Shown piece by piece: positions 54,629 to 63,400 of a stretch of 64,000 bases of DNA. A program made the position numbers and the translations under genes. Under the pieces are notes generated by a model, which was given only the letters and a program-made list of their open reading frames with translations, was not told the DNA's origin and did not search any database. How positions within the stretch are numbered: position 1 is the stretch's first letter; each line of letters opens with the position of its first letter. The DNA is from Sulfuricurvum sp. (GTDB taxonomy: Bacteria; Campylobacterota; Campylobacteria; Campylobacterales; Sulfurimonadaceae), in assembly GCF_028681615.1 (NCBI RefSeq), contig NZ_JAQUHV010000013.1:1-64000 (forward strand). The letters run 5' to 3'.

Positions 54629-56623
54629 TTGATAGCAATCGATTCTTTACCTATAAATATTGCGATTTATAAGTATGAGAACGGTGATTTTATTTTTGTT
54701 AATTTTAACCGACACGCTGAAAAAACAGAAAATCTGAAACGTGAAGACATTCTGGGTAAAAGTTTGCAAGAGGTTTTCCCCGGAGTAAAGGAATTTGGGT
54801 TTCTTGATGTTTTGGAACGTGTCTACACGTCAGGTGAATCTGAACATTTTGAAGCGAATTACTACCATGATGAGATACGGGAAGGTTGGCGTGTCAATGA
54901 TGTAACACGTTTGGACAACGGCTATATTATGGCAGTATATACCGATGTTAGCAAAGAGATGCAACTAACCAACTCTTTGGAATCGTTGGGAACTATAATC
55001 GATAAAAGCCTGAATGAAATCTATATATTCCATCCGGAAACACTGCAGTTTTGCTACGCAAACGGGAGTGCATTGCAAAATATCGGCTATTCGATGAATG
55101 AGCTCTCTCAGATGACTCCTACAGATATTAAACCAGATTATACGTATGAAAAATTTCACACACTCATTCAACCTCTTTTGGTTGAGGAGATCCCGTTATT
55201 GACGATGGAAACGAAACATCAGCGTAAAGACGGGAGTCAATATGACGTTGAAGCACGTATCCAAAAAATGATTCATCTCGGCAAAGAACATCTTGTTGTC
55301 AATGTTATCGATATCACCGATCGTCTCAAGAGTCAACATGAGATGCTGAAACTTCACCGTATTATCGAACAAAGCGATGATCTGATTATGATTACTGATA
55401 CTGACGGTGTGATCGAGTACATTAATGATGCCTATACAAAACTAACCGGATGGTCTAAAGAGAAGCTTTTGGGTGCAAAACCTTCCCTGTTAAAATCAGG
55501 ACATTTTCCAGCACCCTTTTATGAAGATATGTGGAAAACGATCTTAGCCGGAAAAACGTATAAAGGTAATATTCAAAATCGTAAAAAAAACAGCTCCCTT
55601 TTCTGGGAAGAAAAAACCATTACGCCGATCAAATTGAAAAATGATGAAGTAACGCATTTCATCTCGACCGGAAAAGATATTAGTGAACAAATAAAGCTCA
55701 AAGAAGCACTTGAAGAGAGTGAACTGCTTTTTAAAACATTGACAGAAAGTGCTTTGGCAGGTATATTTTTATACAGAGACTCTTTTCTCTACGTGAACGA
55801 TGCATTTGCAAAAATGAGCGGATATACGTTAGAAGATCTAATGATCATGAGCCCAATTGATCTTATTGCCCCTAAAGATCGAGAGATTATTGAACAACGC
55901 GTACGAGCGAGATTAAATGGGGAGTTACTCGATCAGAGTATTTATCAGGATTTGAAAATAGTGACTCGATCGGGAGAAATACGATGGTTTTATATCGCTA
56001 TCTCAACAGTCAAGTTTCAAGGAAAATGGACAGGTCTCGGTACGGCTATTGATATGACCGAACGCAAAATCATGGAAAAAAAGCTTGAATATATAGCGCA
56101 AACAGATCCACTAACCGGGTTGTATAATCGTCTCAAATTCGATGATATTATCCAGCGTGAGATTTCTTTCGGAAAACGCCATGGAACACCGCTTTCTCTG
56201 ATTTATATGGATATTGACTATTTCAAGAGAATCAACGATACATATGGTCATGATATCGGAGATACGGTGTTAAAAGAGATAGCTCAGATTACCAGAGATG
56301 TTTTACGGGTGAGTGATTATCCGTTTCGCTGGGGAGGCGAGGAATTTATCATTGTTTGCCCGGGTACCGACCTGCAAGAAATCAAAATTTTATCGGAACG
56401 TTTACGTCAAAAAATTGCAGAAAACAACTTTGCTGTTGTCGATAAAGTAACGGTCAGTATCGGAATCACGCAGTATTGTGACAATAAGTCAGTCGATGAC
56501 ATGATTAAAAGAGCGGATCAGGCACTTTACATAGCCAAAGAACATGGCCGCAATAGAGTCGTAGAACGTGTAGAGCAATGTTATGAGCATATTTTAGTCA
56601 CGGGCCACTCTGATAAGGAATAG
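54629..56623 (+). CDS. Soluble multi-PAS diguanylate cyclase
   Basis: The 664-residue protein has four PAS-type domains (about 5-110, 115-235, 245-355 and 365-485) and a GGEEF-type GGDEF domain (WGGEEFI near residue 570, preceded by DIDYFKRINDTYGHDIG). No membrane helix is seen. TTG 54629 is used as start because a GAGGAG stretch precedes it by 8 bases. It probably answers an intracellular signal, and acts with the neighbouring cyclase on the same pool. Confidence 0.88.
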   Translation: MIAIDSLPINIAIYKYENGDFIFVNFNRHAEKTENLKREDILGKSLQEVFPGVKEFGFLDVLERVYTSGESEHFEANYYHDEIREGWRVNDVTRLDNGYIMAVYTDVSKEMQLTNSLESLGTIIDKSLNEIYIFHPETLQFCYANGSALQNIGYSMNELSQMTPTDIKPDYTYEKFHTLIQPLLVEEIPLLTMETKHQRKDGSQYDVEARIQKMIHLGKEHLVVNVIDITDRLKSQHEMLKLHRIIEQSDDLIMITDTDGVIEYINDAYTKLTGWSKEKLLGAKPSLLKSGHFPAPFYEDMWKTILAGKTYKGNIQNRKKNSSLFWEEKTITPIKLKNDEVTHFISTGKDISEQIKLKEALEESELLFKTLTESALAGIFLYRDSFLYVNDAFAKMSGYTLEDLMIMSPIDLIAPKDREIIEQRVRARLNGELLDQSIYQDLKIVTRSGEIRWFYIAISTVKFQGKWTGLGTAIDMTERKIMEKKLEYIAQTDPLTGLYNRLKFDDIIQREISFGKRHGTPLSLIYMDIDYFKRINDTYGHDIGDTVLKEIAQITRDVLRVSDYPFRWGGEEFIIVCPGTDLQEIKILSERLRQKIAENNFAVVDKVTVSIGITQYCDNKSVDDMIKRADQALYIAKEHGRNRVVERVEQCYEHILVTGHSDKE

Positions 56624-56834
56624 GAGATTTGAACCTCTATTTATTCCATACAGTTTCCAAAATAGTTTTCATTATCTAAATAATTGAACATCTGCACAGC
56701 TGTTTCAGTAGTATTTATCATAATTTCCCCTACTAAAATATATTGTTTGTATTGCCACTTCTTCTTTTAAATAAAATAGTTACAATTAAAGCGTTGAATA
56801 TAAAAATAATCATATCCGCATGAGGAGAAAACCT

Positions 56835-57566
56835 ATGATTTATGACTTTTGGAAAGACTATGACGAGTTGCTTTCATTTGATCAGGCATCCTTACTCGAT
56901 TATAGACTCGACAGTATCGCCATCAAACTCAATATCTTTTTCCAAAGACTGATTATCGAACATATCGAGAAACGGGAAATTCACTTTTATTTGGCCGGTT
57001 CATGCATCAAGGCAGATACATTCAGAGACCTTGATTTGTTTTTCCCTTCAAAAGAGGATCAGGAACTCATCAACAATGCAATGAACAAGGACTATTTCGA
57101 GTACGAGAACAACTCCTATACCTACAAATACAAAAACGACATTTACCAGCTCGTCTATCGGGAGAGGTTTAAAGATGCGACACTGGAAGAACTGGTAGAC
57201 GGATTTGATTTTGATTCGACGAAAATCGCATTTGAGTGCCGATACGATACGCTGAAGAGGCTCTTTACCATCATCCGATGTGACATGAGAATCGAATTTG
57301 TCAACTATATCAACACCCGTGTCAATCGTTTATCCAAAGTCAGTCTTAACCCGTTCGTATCGCTGCAGCGGGCAATCTACTTTTTAAAACGCGGAGATGA
57401 TGTTCCCTATGAAGTCTTTTTGCAGATTTGTGCGAAAATTGCATCGCTACCATTGAACGAAGAAAACGACATGTCAGTCTATTTTAAAAACCTTCAGGGA
57501 AATCCGAATAAACTGGTCAATATAAAAAGTGCTATTGAGCATTATGTAGAGGAGCAGAAGAAGTAG
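56835..57566 (+). CDS. Polymerase-beta-like nucleotidyltransferase, unknown role
   Basis: The 243-residue protein has a nucleotidyltransferase signature: LAGSCIKA at residues 53-60 followed by D65-L-D67 in FRDLDLFF, the GS-x(8)-DxD pattern of the polymerase-beta superfamily. The C-terminal half is helical with no recognised domain. ATG 56835 lies 7 bases after GAGGAG; ATG 56820 overlaps that site and is unlikely. It stands alone just before a repeat element and could be an orphan toxin-like or defence-related enzyme (inference). Confidence 0.6.
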   Translation: MIYDFWKDYDELLSFDQASLLDYRLDSIAIKLNIFFQRLIIEHIEKREIHFYLAGSCIKADTFRDLDLFFPSKEDQELINNAMNKDYFEYENNSYTYKYKNDIYQLVYRERFKDATLEELVDGFDFDSTKIAFECRYDTLKRLFTIIRCDMRIEFVNYINTRVNRLSKVSLNPFVSLQRAIYFLKRGDDVPYEVFLQICAKIASLPLNEENDMSVYFKNLQGNPNKLVNIKSAIEHYVEEQKK

Positions 57567-57584
57567 GTACAACGTAAGCTGAAA
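57563..57584 (+). repeat. Degenerate repeat, copy C (short)
   Basis: The 17 bases GTAGGTACAACGTAAGC at 57563-57579 also occur at 58434-58450. This copy directly follows the nucleotidyltransferase gene, overlaps its stop codon, and is cut short by the DsbA-like gene. See copies A and B. Confidence 0.6.
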
Positions 57585-57590
57585 ACTTTT

Positions 57591-58244
57591 TTAGCTCTTT
57601 ATCTTTTCTTCGTTTTCAGCTAAAACCTTCTTGATGATTTTTTTAAAAACTTCTGCAGATTGCGCTCCTGAAACAGCATACTTTTCATCAATAACAAAAA
57701 AAGGTACTGAGTGTATTCCTTTCATTTGTGCTTCTTCTTCATCCATACGTACATTGATTGCAAAATCATTATTGTTTAATACCTCTTTTACTTTTTCTAT
57801 ATCTAATCCTACTTCACGACAAAGATCGGTCAGCACTTCAAAACTACTCAACTGCTTATTATCAATAAAATACGCATAAAACAATTTTTCCAATAGCTCT
57901 TTCTCTTTGCCAATACTTTGGGCATATTTTGCAATTCTGTGAGCATCAAAGGTATTGGTATATTGAGCCGTATCATAATGAAGTTTCAACCCGACATGAT
58001 CAGCATATTGGACAATAGAATCCATCATCTGTTTTGCTTCTAACTCAGTCTTGCCATATTTTTTCATTAATCTATTTTTCGTACTCATTATCGTTTCTGA
58101 TCCGGCGGTAGGATCCAGTTCAAAACTTTTAAATACGATAGTAATATCTTTTAATTCAGGAAAAGCTTCTAAGGCTTCTTCCAACTTTCGTTTACCTATA
58201 TAACAATATGGGCATGCAAAATCCGACCAAATTTCTATTTTCAT
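57591..58244 (-). CDS. DsbA-family oxidoreductase (FrnE-like)
   Basis: The 217-residue protein has the thioredoxin-fold start IEIWSDFACPYCYIGKRKLE with a CPYC active site near residue 11-14, and the FrnE-like ending VPFFVIDEKYAVSGAQ near residue 183. It lacks a signal peptide, so it probably acts in the cytoplasm on thiols or stress proteins. ATG 58244 was chosen because GGAGC lies upstream at a good spacing. It is bracketed by copies of the 17-bp repeat, unlike core genes. Confidence 0.85.
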   Translation of the reverse strand: MKIEIWSDFACPYCYIGKRKLEEALEAFPELKDITIVFKSFELDPTAGSETIMSTKNRLMKKYGKTELEAKQMMDSIVQYADHVGLKLHYDTAQYTNTFDAHRIAKYAQSIGKEKELLEKLFYAYFIDNKQLSSFEVLTDLCREVGLDIEKVKEVLNNNDFAINVRMDEEEAQMKGIHSVPFFVIDEKYAVSGAQSAEVFKKIIKKVLAENEEKIKS

Positions 58245-58631
58245 ATCTATGCTCCGATCATTCACTTTTCATGATCTATAAGAAATATTATTTTGAATTA
58301 AGCATGACAATATTGCCAAAATAAAGGATTCAATCTCTTTAAAATATAAATAGGAAAGCATTAAACATAAATTTTTAGATAGAAAGAAAAAATATGATTT
58401 GTATAGTATGGAGCTAAAAGTAGTAAATCGAAGGTAGGTACAACGTAAGCCGAGTGCTTTTTACTCCCATGTTTACGGGCTTTCAAGGGGTATTGTGACT
58501 GAAACGCTATGCACATGTAGGCACATATTTTTAAATATCTATTATCATAAGAAGTCTCATATTTCTCCATCTTTAGAACGCAAAATTCAATTACTTTATG
58601 ATATTCTCTTAATACATAAGGAGATAAGCAA
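58245..58631. other. 387-bp AT-rich spacer containing repeat copy A
   Basis: No credible gene is seen. A 69-codon frame on the minus strand (58361-58570) runs over the repeat and is not supported by a ribosome site. The GTAAGCCG block starts at 58445. The stretch from 58560 to 58620 leads to the ribosome site AAGGAG of the next gene. Confidence 0.6.
58434..58524 (+). repeat. Degenerate repeat, copy A (about 90 bp)
   Basis: Shares GTAGGTACAACGTAAGC with copy C, and from 58445 aligns over 80 positions with copy B: both have GTAAGCCGA, a TGTGAC-x-GAAA block, CTATGCA and a terminal GGCAC, at the same spacing. The copies bracket the two-gene unit 58632-59812. The role is unknown; recombination sites of mobile cassettes are one option. 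Confidence 0.6.
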
Positions 58632-59300
58632 ATGTCTGGTTTTGATATACATCCTTCCTATGAGATGAAACAATTATTTAATGAAAAACCGTTTCAAGGG
58701 CAAGATCCCAAAAAAGCAAAAATTATATTTTTGAGTTCTGATGCAAACTATTCAGAAAAAGTTTCAGATAATGAATTTTTTAAATATCTTTTGGAATATC
58801 AAAAAGATAGTATAAACTTTTGGAAAAAACATCAATGCCATCATCCATTTATGATGGAAGAATACCCGTTTAACAGAACTGTAGATGGTGTCCCTTTTCA
58901 TCGCAACTTTAGCAAACTAGCCTTATCAGCTGAACATGCAGAATTCATATCTTTTATAGAGCTATTAGATATCCCTACGATTGGCAATAAATCAGAAAAT
59001 AAAAAAAGGTTCTACGAACTTGTATCTGTTGAACATCTCAGAAATATTGAAAATCTCATGCTTAATAATAATGGTACAATATTTTTTATATCAAAAGGTG
59101 TCTTGAAAGATTTAAAGAAATTCCAAAAAATATATAATGTATTTAGTTTTTTGAATTTAACTTCTAGTCCTAATCAACGTTTTTCCCAAGAGATCAACAA
59201 AAATTTCGTCCTAGAGATTTATCATTTTTCATCATATCAAATCCATAGTCAACTTGAAGAGATTCGAATGCGTATTGATAATTGGTTAAATTGTAACTAA
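58632..59300 (+). CDS. Unknown protein, faint uracil-DNA-glycosylase-like pattern
   Basis: I do not recognise it firmly. The 222-residue protein contains KIIFLSSDANYSEK near residue 30, HHPFMMEEYPFNR near residue 74 and SFIELLDIPTIGN near residue 112. The segment order (beta strand ending in D-A-N-Y, then a conserved H-H-P-F and an E-L-L-x-P-T) reminded me of UDG-like proteins of unknown function, but this is memory, not alignment. It is AT-rich compared with the core. An AAGGAG site precedes ATG 58632. It is co-directional with the next gene. Confidence 0.45.
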   Translation: MSGFDIHPSYEMKQLFNEKPFQGQDPKKAKIIFLSSDANYSEKVSDNEFFKYLLEYQKDSINFWKKHQCHHPFMMEEYPFNRTVDGVPFHRNFSKLALSAEHAEFISFIELLDIPTIGNKSENKKRFYELVSVEHLRNIENLMLNNNGTIFFISKGVLKDLKKFQKIYNVFSFLNLTSSPNQRFSQEINKNFVLEIYHFSSYQIHSQLEEIRMRIDNWLNCN

Positions 59301-59320
59301 ACTCATATAAAGGATATTGA

Positions 59321-59812
59321 ATGGACGATTTCAATAGAACGTTGGACTTTTTAGATGTCTTGAGTAAAGAATGTTGTTTTGTAGATTTGGATATATTAGA
59401 AGATAGAGGCATAGGGTATTATAAAACCATACATATCAAATATAAAGATATTAATGGCAATGATATTTCCTATCTTTTTCCTATAACATTTCAATATATA
59501 AATGGAAATCTAGTATTCACAATGATTTTAGGTTCAATAGAAAAAGATTTTATAGTCCCTGAGAATGTAAACGGCACATATAAAGATTCTAAACATTTTC
59601 AAGGAAGTGTAGAGTTGAAAACATCAAATGTCAGTTATCACTCTTATAAACTACTGGTAATAGATGGAAGAACTAATATTTTTGATTTGAAGTCATACCA
59701 ATGTATCATTGAAGGGCTAAATAGTATTGGATTTCCCTTTATGAGAATTTCCAATAGTATTGCTATCAATTCTTACAATGAACCCAATACATTCGATGAA
59801 TCAACTTGGTAA
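59321..59812 (+). CDS. Unknown 163-residue protein
   Basis: No family is recognised. The protein looks all-beta and soluble, with repeated aromatic strands (KTIHIKYKDINGND, FPITFQYINGNLVF). It starts 20 bp after the previous gene with AAGGA before the ATG, so the two form a pair. AT-rich composition and position between repeats A and B suggest that both arrived together. Confidence 0.5.
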   Translation: MDDFNRTLDFLDVLSKECCFVDLDILEDRGIGYYKTIHIKYKDINGNDISYLFPITFQYINGNLVFTMILGSIEKDFIVPENVNGTYKDSKHFQGSVELKTSNVSYHSYKLLVIDGRTNIFDLKSYQCIIEGLNSIGFPFMRISNSIAINSYNEPNTFDESTW

Positions 59813-59821
59813 TAAATCACT

Positions 59822-59900
59822 GTAAGCCGAATTATTAAAAGTACCTTAAATAGGGATAAAATCAACGAGTGTGACAGAAATACTATGCATTAATTGGCAC
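59822..59900 (+). repeat. Degenerate repeat, copy B (79 bp)
   Basis: Starts GTAAGCCGA just after the previous stop and ends GGCAC; the inner TGTGAC-GAAA and CTATGCA blocks match copy A in order and spacing (80 versus 79 bases). The rest of the gap up to 60090 is AT-rich without any gene. Confidence 0.55.
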
Positions 59901-60090
59901 GTTTTTGACACACTTTACATATCTACTTCTTATTCAATCCTATTTATAACACAAGGTCAATGATCAAATTCTGTGATAGTCTATAGATGCCAGCCTCTTT
60001 TTATATATTTTTGTTAATGATTATTATTCAGCAAATTAGTTATATTATATTTTTCAAAATTAATTATTTGTTGAAAAAGGAAAAAACTAT

Positions 60091-61020
60091 ATGGCTGTTT
60101 TTGAGTTGTTTTCAAGACGACAGAAAAAAATGAAGGGGGAAGTCCAAGATGTGTATATTTATGAAGAGATACCTAAGTCTTTACGTATCCAAATAATTCA
60201 CATCATTCGAGATACTATTGGGCAAGACAAATATGAAGGTAGAGCTAAATATGCGTATGAATTCATACACAAATCACTTTGTAAAGAGTATGGGCTTTTT
60301 ACCTTGACACAAAATCCTAGAAGTGATGCTGAAGCTGTTTTGGAATATTTTTTTAGCACCAAAGATTATGAAAAATGTTTAGATATAATTGAAATAACCT
60401 TTAAAATTATTAATATATATATTAAAGATAATTATTATAATCATAAGAATTCAACCACATCTACTCAAAACCCTGAAGACGCAATAAACGAATTAAATTC
60501 AAGATTTCAAGAATCGGGTATTGGATATTATTTTGAGTCTAATGAACTTATTCGTGTAGACTCTCAATACATTCATTCAGAAGCTGTTAAACCGACACTC
60601 CAACTTCTTGGCTCAGTAAAACAGTATCGAGGAGCAAACGATGAATTTCTTTCAGCTTATGAACATTATAGGCATAAACGATATAAAGAATGTCTTAATG
60701 ATTGTCTAAAGTCGTTCGAAAGTTTAATGAAAGCGATACATGAAAAGCGTTCATGGTCATATGGAAAAAGTGACACTGCTAAAAAGTTAATAAATAGCTG
60801 TCTATCCAATAAGTTAGTTCCTGAATACCTACAAAATCAGTTTTTTTCAGTAAGTGCATTGCTTGAAAGTGGAATACCTACGGTTAGAAATAAAGAAGGA
60901 GGACATGGTCAAGGAGCTGAAGTATCAACAGTTCCAGAACATCTGGCTAGTTACGCTTTGCATTTGACGGCAACTAATTTATTATTTTTAGCTAATTGTG
61001 AAAAACAATATTGCAAATAA
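60091..61020 (+). CDS. AbiJ-type (STM4504/CBY_0614-like) protein with HEPN motif
   Basis: The 309-residue protein opens with MAVFELFSRRQKK and EEIPKSLRIQIIHIIRDTIG, matching the AbiJ N-terminal domain 4/STM4504-CBY_0614 family. A conserved middle part (YFESNELIRVDSQYIHSEAVKP) and the C-terminal abortive-infection-like domain follow. The motif R266-N-K-E-G-G-H272 is the R-x4-6-H catalytic pattern of HEPN ribonucleases. Families with this layout act in abortive infection: they are thought to cut RNA once a phage is sensed. AAAAGG before the ATG supports the start. The SEFIR gene follows 69 bp later on the same strand. Confidence 0.75.
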   Translation: MAVFELFSRRQKKMKGEVQDVYIYEEIPKSLRIQIIHIIRDTIGQDKYEGRAKYAYEFIHKSLCKEYGLFTLTQNPRSDAEAVLEYFFSTKDYEKCLDIIEITFKIINIYIKDNYYNHKNSTTSTQNPEDAINELNSRFQESGIGYYFESNELIRVDSQYIHSEAVKPTLQLLGSVKQYRGANDEFLSAYEHYRHKRYKECLNDCLKSFESLMKAIHEKRSWSYGKSDTAKKLINSCLSNKLVPEYLQNQFFSVSALLESGIPTVRNKEGGHGQGAEVSTVPEHLASYALHLTATNLLFLANCEKQYCK

Positions 61021-61089
61021 ATACTGTGGGCTGAAAATAAATAGTTAATGTTATTAAAATTAATTGCTATATTAAAATGAGGACAATAT

Positions 61090-61833
61090 ATGAATCCACC
61101 AAGAGTATTCATTTCATATTCACATGATTCTGCGGTACATAAAAAGTGGGTATTGGACTTCGCTACCACTTTAAGAAATAGAGGCGTTGATGCAGTCTTA
61201 GATCAATGGGATCTGAAACCAGGAGATGATCTTCCTCACTTTATGGAAACGCAACTTCGTGAAGCTCAATTTGTAATAATGGTATGTACGGAAGAATATG
61301 TTAAAAAAGCAAACGTTGGCAAAGGTGGTGTTGGATATGAAAAAATGATAATGACATCTTCTTTACTTTCGGAAATTGACAATAGCAAAGTAATACCGAT
61401 CATTCGACAGAAAGGAACTGATGAGAGACCTACTTTTTTAAGTTCAAAACTGTATATCAATTTTTCTAATGACTCTGAACTTGAATATAGTTTAGATGAT
61501 TTACTCCGTGTACTCCTCAATGCTCCTTTGTATGAGAAGCCAGAAATTGGATTGAATCATTTTAAACCCCTAGATGGTTCTCGTCCTGACCGCACTTCAG
61601 ATGGGTTAAAGGAAGTGATGAAAGCTATTGCAGCAACCTATGAAGGAACATCAAATCAATATATATATTTTCAGAATGTTGTACCAAAAGCTTCTATGCA
61701 CCGCCTAACTTTAGATAGATATTTAAAACAAGCAGTCAAAGATGGTCTAGTAAAATGGCATGGTGATTATGCTTTATCAATTACAGATGATGGCCTTAAT
61801 TACTTATTTGCTCATGGTATTATTGAGGAATAA
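61090..61833 (+). CDS. SEFIR/TIR-like domain protein
   Basis: The 247-residue protein starts with RVFISYSHDSAVHKKWV, the box 1 motif of SEFIR domains (TIR superfamily), then GVDAVLDQWDLKPGD and FVIMVCTEEYV (box 2 and 3-like), ending near residue 150. The C-terminal part (about 165-247) looks like a small winged-helix or effector-type region (LKQAVKDGLVKWHGDYALSI). Bacterial SEFIR and TIR proteins often act as NAD+-degrading or sensing defence proteins; the active glutamate cannot be named with certainty. It directly follows the AbiJ-type gene. Confidence 0.75.
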   Translation: MNPPRVFISYSHDSAVHKKWVLDFATTLRNRGVDAVLDQWDLKPGDDLPHFMETQLREAQFVIMVCTEEYVKKANVGKGGVGYEKMIMTSSLLSEIDNSKVIPIIRQKGTDERPTFLSSKLYINFSNDSELEYSLDDLLRVLLNAPLYEKPEIGLNHFKPLDGSRPDRTSDGLKEVMKAIAATYEGTSNQYIYFQNVVPKASMHRLTLDRYLKQAVKDGLVKWHGDYALSITDDGLNYLFAHGIIEE

Positions 61834-61910
61834 CAAAATAAAAACCTGATTACTAAGCAATAGTAGGTTAAATATTGTTCTCACATAAAATGTTAATGTA
61901 AAGTAGATAT

Positions 61911-63056
61911 ATGCCAAGATCAAAACTCACACCTGATTTAATTTATAATTCATTTGACTTCTATAATCAAAATTTAGGGCAAGTGTTTTCGGAGTCAGAG
62001 CAGACGAATCTGTCAAATAAACTTCTAAATATTATTAAATACGACCATATTCTCAGAGGCGGCTCGCTTCTTTATAATTTGCCTCAATATACCCTCACTA
62101 TTATCTATTTTATAGGGGAGTATAAAAAGGCGTATCAATATGCTTCTCAACATAAAAAAGATAAAAAGAATAACACCTTAGAAGCTCTTGATAAGGGATA
62201 CCCTAGAAAAGAAAAGGCATATAAAGAAAATAAAAAAAAATTGAACGATGAGTCGCTTGCCCATGAAGATAGGCTAGAAGCTTTCTACAAAACAATTATA
62301 TTTCTGCTATTGAAAAAGAAGAATTATAATAAAGTCTCCATGTTATTGCTTGCATCTTTATATGCACAACTTCCAATATTGAAAATGATATTTACGAATG
62401 TTGATAAATTTAATAAATTAATTCAATTGGTTTTACAGGCGCTAGAGGATGCATTACAAACTCTTGAGTACACATACCTTTCTAAGGACAAAGTATTAAA
62501 TTCATCAGTCATCATGATATATACAATTTTGGCATCTGCTGTAAAGCTTGATGAAAAAGATGCTTTTAAATATACAAAAGATTTAGTGTATTCGTTTATA
62601 GACAATAGTGCAGAACTTACCGATAAATACAGAAAAGATTTATTGACTGATAAAGAGATATATTGTGCAGGTATGTACAATGGCTTACCAATTTATACTT
62701 GGTATACGGGTCAAGATGAATCATATTACAATGATGAAGATTTCAAAAAGATAGACGTTATATTACGTGTTATTTCAAATAGTAAAGAGATGGCTTTAGT
62801 AGAAAAAGATGTCTCTTTGAATATGTTGAAATTGTTTGACAAAGATGCATCATTAACAGATATTGAAAAAATGACCAATAAAGATGAAATTATTAAGTGG
62901 ATTAAAACGTCATATAAGCAATCAGCCATAATGCCATTTTCATTATTTCAGTACATTACAAAGCCTAGAAAATCCATTTTTATTTTTATAAAAGCGTTGA
63001 TATATGCATTAATAACTAAATTCTCAGAACTCAAAACCAAATTCACAAAAAAATAA
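61911..63056 (+). CDS. Unknown 381-residue protein in the defence block
   Basis: No family is recognised. The protein is helix-rich, strongly basic in the region 85-125 (runs of K/E) and AT-rich in codon use. Residues 350-372 are an amphipathic-to-hydrophobic stretch (SIFIFIKALIYALI) that could contact a membrane, followed by a basic tail. It starts 77 bp after the SEFIR gene on the same strand, so it may be the third member of that system. The ribosome site is weak. Confidence 0.5.
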   Translation: MPRSKLTPDLIYNSFDFYNQNLGQVFSESEQTNLSNKLLNIIKYDHILRGGSLLYNLPQYTLTIIYFIGEYKKAYQYASQHKKDKKNNTLEALDKGYPRKEKAYKENKKKLNDESLAHEDRLEAFYKTIIFLLLKKKNYNKVSMLLLASLYAQLPILKMIFTNVDKFNKLIQLVLQALEDALQTLEYTYLSKDKVLNSSVIMIYTILASAVKLDEKDAFKYTKDLVYSFIDNSAELTDKYRKDLLTDKEIYCAGMYNGLPIYTWYTGQDESYYNDEDFKKIDVILRVISNSKEMALVEKDVSLNMLKLFDKDASLTDIEKMTNKDEIIKWIKTSYKQSAIMPFSLFQYITKPRKSIFIFIKALIYALITKFSELKTKFTKK

Positions 63057-63105
63057 CTTCCTCAAAACCAAATACCCAGTCATCATTTTCATGTCGAGAC
63101 ATTAA

Positions 63106-63121
63106 GACTTAGCGCTAGGTC
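63106..63121. promoter_or_regulatory. Near-perfect 16-bp palindrome
   Basis: GACTTAGCGCTAGGTC has a perfect TAGCGCTA core and matching GAC/GTC ends with one mismatched pair. It ends 24 bp before the ATG at 63146 and could be an operator for the gene block that starts there. Confidence 0.4.
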
Positions 63122-63145
63122 AAATTCATTTTGAGAGGATTTGAT

Positions 63146-63400
63146 ATGTTTATTATCAAAGCTAAATTACTCCATTTATTTGTTGGAGTAGATTTTAAAA
63201 AAGAGGACGGAACAATCGTTCCCGGAAAACCAAAAATTCAATTAGTGGTGATTTCTCATCTAAGAAACGGTCAGATCAAAAATGAGCTGTTGGATATATC
63301 TATCCCACAAGATAAAGTAGCTCTTTATAAAGATAAGATCGGTACAACTGTAGAGGTTGAAGTAGGCGTAATCGGTAAATGTAGTTATTACGGTATCTAA
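63146..63400 (+). CDS. Small OB-fold-like protein, possible ssDNA-binding protein
   Basis: The 84-residue protein is rich in beta strands (FIIKAKLLHLFVGVDF, KIQLVVISHL, TTVEVEVGVIGKC). The size and pattern fit a phage or plasmid single-stranded DNA-binding protein such as those next to the replication genes of filamentous phages, but no specific motif proves it. ATG 63146 follows GAGAGGA by 6 bases; the longer TTG start at 63131 is unlikely. GC is higher than in the defence genes just before it, so a new element probably starts here. Confidence 0.45.
   Translation: MFIIKAKLLHLFVGVDFKKEDGTIVPGKPKIQLVVISHLRNGQIKNELLDISIPQDKVALYKDKIGTTVEVEVGVIGKCSYYGI

Noticed and set aside
58361-58570. 69-codon frame on the minus strand over repeat copy A
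   Set aside because: It overlaps the repeat, has no ribosome site and would not explain the matched copy B, whose minus-strand frame is interrupted. Better read as non-coding repeat.
57563-59900. Integron attC sites
   Set aside because: The repeats have cassette-like spacing, but I could not find the required RYYYAAC and GTTRRRY ends or a clear long palindrome, and no integrase gene is in the window.
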